Source: Pseudonocardia sp.
GTDB lineage: Bacteria > Actinomycetota > Actinomycetes > Mycobacteriales > Pseudonocardiaceae
Length of the DNA: 36,339 nt
Assembly (NCBI RefSeq): GCF_025465255.1
Contig: NZ_JAODNI010000099.1
Coordinates: 1 to 36,339 of the forward strand
Direction: 5' to 3'
Part shown: positions 35,063-36,339 of the stretch, one piece after another
How positions within the stretch are numbered: the stretch's first letter is position 1
How the letters are laid out: each line of letters opens with the position of its first letter
The notes under the pieces: generated by a model
Told to the model about the DNA's origin: nothing
The model's database searches: none
What the model saw: the letters and a program-made list of their open reading frames with translations, nothing else
Made by a program: the position numbers and the translations under genes

Positions 35063-35860
35063 TCAGGAGGGGTGGCGGCCACCGAGGGTGCGGGTCAGCT
35101 GCTCCGCGTGGGCCACGAGCAGGTCGACGAGCTCCTTGCAGCGCGGCCGCGGCATCCGGATGGTCGGGCCGCTGATCGCCAGTGCTCCCACCAGGTCCGA
35201 CGCCGAGTCGAACACCGGTGCCGCGAGGCCGGACGCGCCGTCGTCCCGCTCGGCGGTGGTGATCGCGAAGCCGTCCCGGCGGGTCTGCGCGACGAGCTCT
35301 CTGAGGACGTCCGGGCTGGTCACCGTGGCGTCGGTGAAGGGCTCCAGGGGGCCGGAGAGCACGGCGTCGGCGAGCGGCGGGTTCCAGGCGAGCAGGACCC
35401 GGCCCGCCGATCCGGCGTGCAACGGCATGATCTTCCCGACGAACATCTCCCGGCGCAGCGCGTGCCTCGTCTCGGCGACCGCGACGCAGACCCGGTAACC
35501 CTGCTCCTCGCGGAACAGACAGGCCGTCTCGCCCGTCGCGTCGCGGATCTCGCGGAGGATCGGGTTGACCAGCGTCAGCACGTCGACGCCCTTGGCCGCG
35601 GCGGCCGCCCAGTACGCCATCCGCACACCCACCCGGACCCGCTCGCCGGAACGGTCCAACATGCCCTCGGCGACCATGTTGGACACCAGCCGCTGCACGG
35701 TGGACGTCGGGATCCCGGTGGCCTGCTGGATCTCCCCGAGCGTGAGCTCGGGCCGGGTCAGCGAGAACGCGTCGAGGATCTCGGTGATCTTGCCCAGCAC
35801 CAGGAGCGGACGGTGCCTCGACGTGGGGGCGTCGTCCTCCGCGGTGGTGCGGGAAGTCAT
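35063..35860 (-). CDS. IclR family transcriptional regulator
   Basis: This 265-residue protein has an N-terminal winged helix (LVLGKITEILDAFSLTRPEL, LGEIQQATGIPTSTVQRLVS) and an IclR effector domain with TGETACLFREEQGYRVCVAV, HAGSAGRVLLAWNPPLADAV and TTAERDDGASGLAAPVFDSA. ATG 35860 gives the usual family length; longer frames upstream are not supported. It is convergent with the CoA-transferase/lyase pair (stops two bases apart) and probably regulates it. The effector is unknown. Confidence 0.93.
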   Translation of the reverse strand: MTSRTTAEDDAPTSRHRPLLVLGKITEILDAFSLTRPELTLGEIQQATGIPTSTVQRLVSNMVAEGMLDRSGERVRVGVRMAYWAAAAAKGVDVLTLVNPILREIRDATGETACLFREEQGYRVCVAVAETRHALRREMFVGKIMPLHAGSAGRVLLAWNPPLADAVLSGPLEPFTDATVTSPDVLRELVAQTRRDGFAITTAERDDGASGLAAPVFDSASDLVGALAISGPTIRMPRPRCKELVDLLVAHAEQLTRTLGGRHPS

Positions 35861-35986
35861 GCCCCGAGCGTATCCGCGCCTTCGCCGGCCGTGCGCGCTC
35901 CGCCGGACGTCACAGCCGGGCCGCTCCGCCCTGGACTTCTCCGAGGAGCAGGATGGACGTAGGGATCGACGGAAGGCGTGGTCGGC

Positions 35987-36339
35987 GTGTCGCATCGGGT
36001 CGGGGTCGTCATCGCGGTACTCGCGATGCTGGGACTCGCAGTGCTCGTGCTCTGGATGCTGCTCACCCTGGCCGAGCCACGCCCGAGCCCCCGCTTCGGC
36101 GCCGTCGCCTCCACGCTGACGGCCGTCGTCGGGGTGGGTGCGCTGATCGCGGTCTGGGCGGCCACGGGGGCTCCCGCCCCGGCCTCGAACGCTCTGGCCG
36201 TGGCGCCACCGACGCGATCCGGGACGCCCTCGGCGGGGCCGCCCGCCGCGGTGCCCCCGGCCGGGACGTCGGTTCCGCCTCCGAACGCCTCGTCGACGGG
36301 GTCGGCCGCCGCGGCGCGGACCGCGGGCCCGGCGCGTCG
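35987..36339 (+). CDS. Two-segment membrane protein, 3' end beyond window
   Basis: The frame from GTG 35987 is open to the window end, at least 117 residues. Two hydrophobic segments are seen, VGVVIAVLAMLGLAVLVLWM and ASTLTAVVGVGALIAVWAAT. A Pro/Ala/Ser-rich tail follows, typical of an exported linker. GGAAGG lies ten bases upstream; GTG 35978 is an alternative start in the same frame. No family is recognised. The tail and the Ala/Pro richness suggest a cell-envelope protein with an extracellular part beyond the window. Confidence 0.6.
   Translation, partial: MSHRVGVVIAVLAMLGLAVLVLWMLLTLAEPRPSPRFGAVASTLTAVVGVGALIAVWAATGAPAPASNALAVAPPTRSGTPSAGPPAAVPPAGTSVPPPNASSTGSAAAARTAGPAR

Overview
The window looks like chromosome from a high-GC, mycothiol-producing actinomycete of the Pseudonocardia/Amycolatopsis type. 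The evidence is uniform high GC, many GTG starts, a mycothiol-dependent dehydrogenase, GAF-ANTAR and MerR/IclR regulators, and a guaiacol O-demethylase of the Amycolatopsis kind. The genus is an inference. No rRNA, tRNA, CRISPR array, transposase or integrase was seen.

Layout. 1-2 kb: 3' part of mtnA and an MFS exporter. 2.0-3.7 kb: S-(hydroxymethyl)mycothiol dehydrogenase with a metallo-beta-lactamase-fold partner, on the minus strand. 3.7-4.65 kb: two odd small genes, a Cys-rich FDXHR-type zinc protein and a divergent 90-residue His/Asp/Trp-rich protein. 4.7-9.5 kb: a helical membrane protein, a clpP pair under a probable ClgR box, a MerR/membrane-protein operon and a thioesterase. 9.5-13.9 kb: MerR regulator diverging from fadA-fadB (beta-oxidation). 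13.9-20.9 kb: DedA protein, YbdK-type ligase, GAF-ANTAR protein, reductase, Dabb protein, ABC ATPase/permease pair, P-loop kinase and GrpB protein, with scars of three dead genes (membrane protein, response regulator, GntR).

20.9-27.1 kb is the most striking region. A divergent IclR regulator (CatR-like) faces an operon of catA, gcoA, gcoB, catB and catC. These genes encode a complete route: guaiacol is O-demethylated to catechol and formaldehyde, then ortho-cleaved to cis,cis-muconate, muconolactone and 3-oxoadipate enol-lactone. Between the promoter and catA lies the wreck of a two-component flavin hydroxylase (HpaC-like N-terminus abutting a doubly deleted HpaB/PheA1-like C-terminus). The locus seems to have lost a phenol-type hydroxylase entry and kept the P450 entry. 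The mycothiol formaldehyde genes 20 kb away could handle the formaldehyde released.

27.1-31.4 kb: a FAD-synthetase-like protein whose C-terminal part is crossed by a dispersed palindrome, a SnoaL-like protein, a GNAT pseudogene, an intact tandem-GNAT gene, a frameshifted DIP1984-family remnant and a THUMP-like methyltransferase. 31.4-36.3 kb: a lysozyme-like exported protein, a VOC protein, then a class III CoA-transferase and an HMG-CoA-lyase-like enzyme facing an IclR regulator, and a membrane protein cut by the window end.
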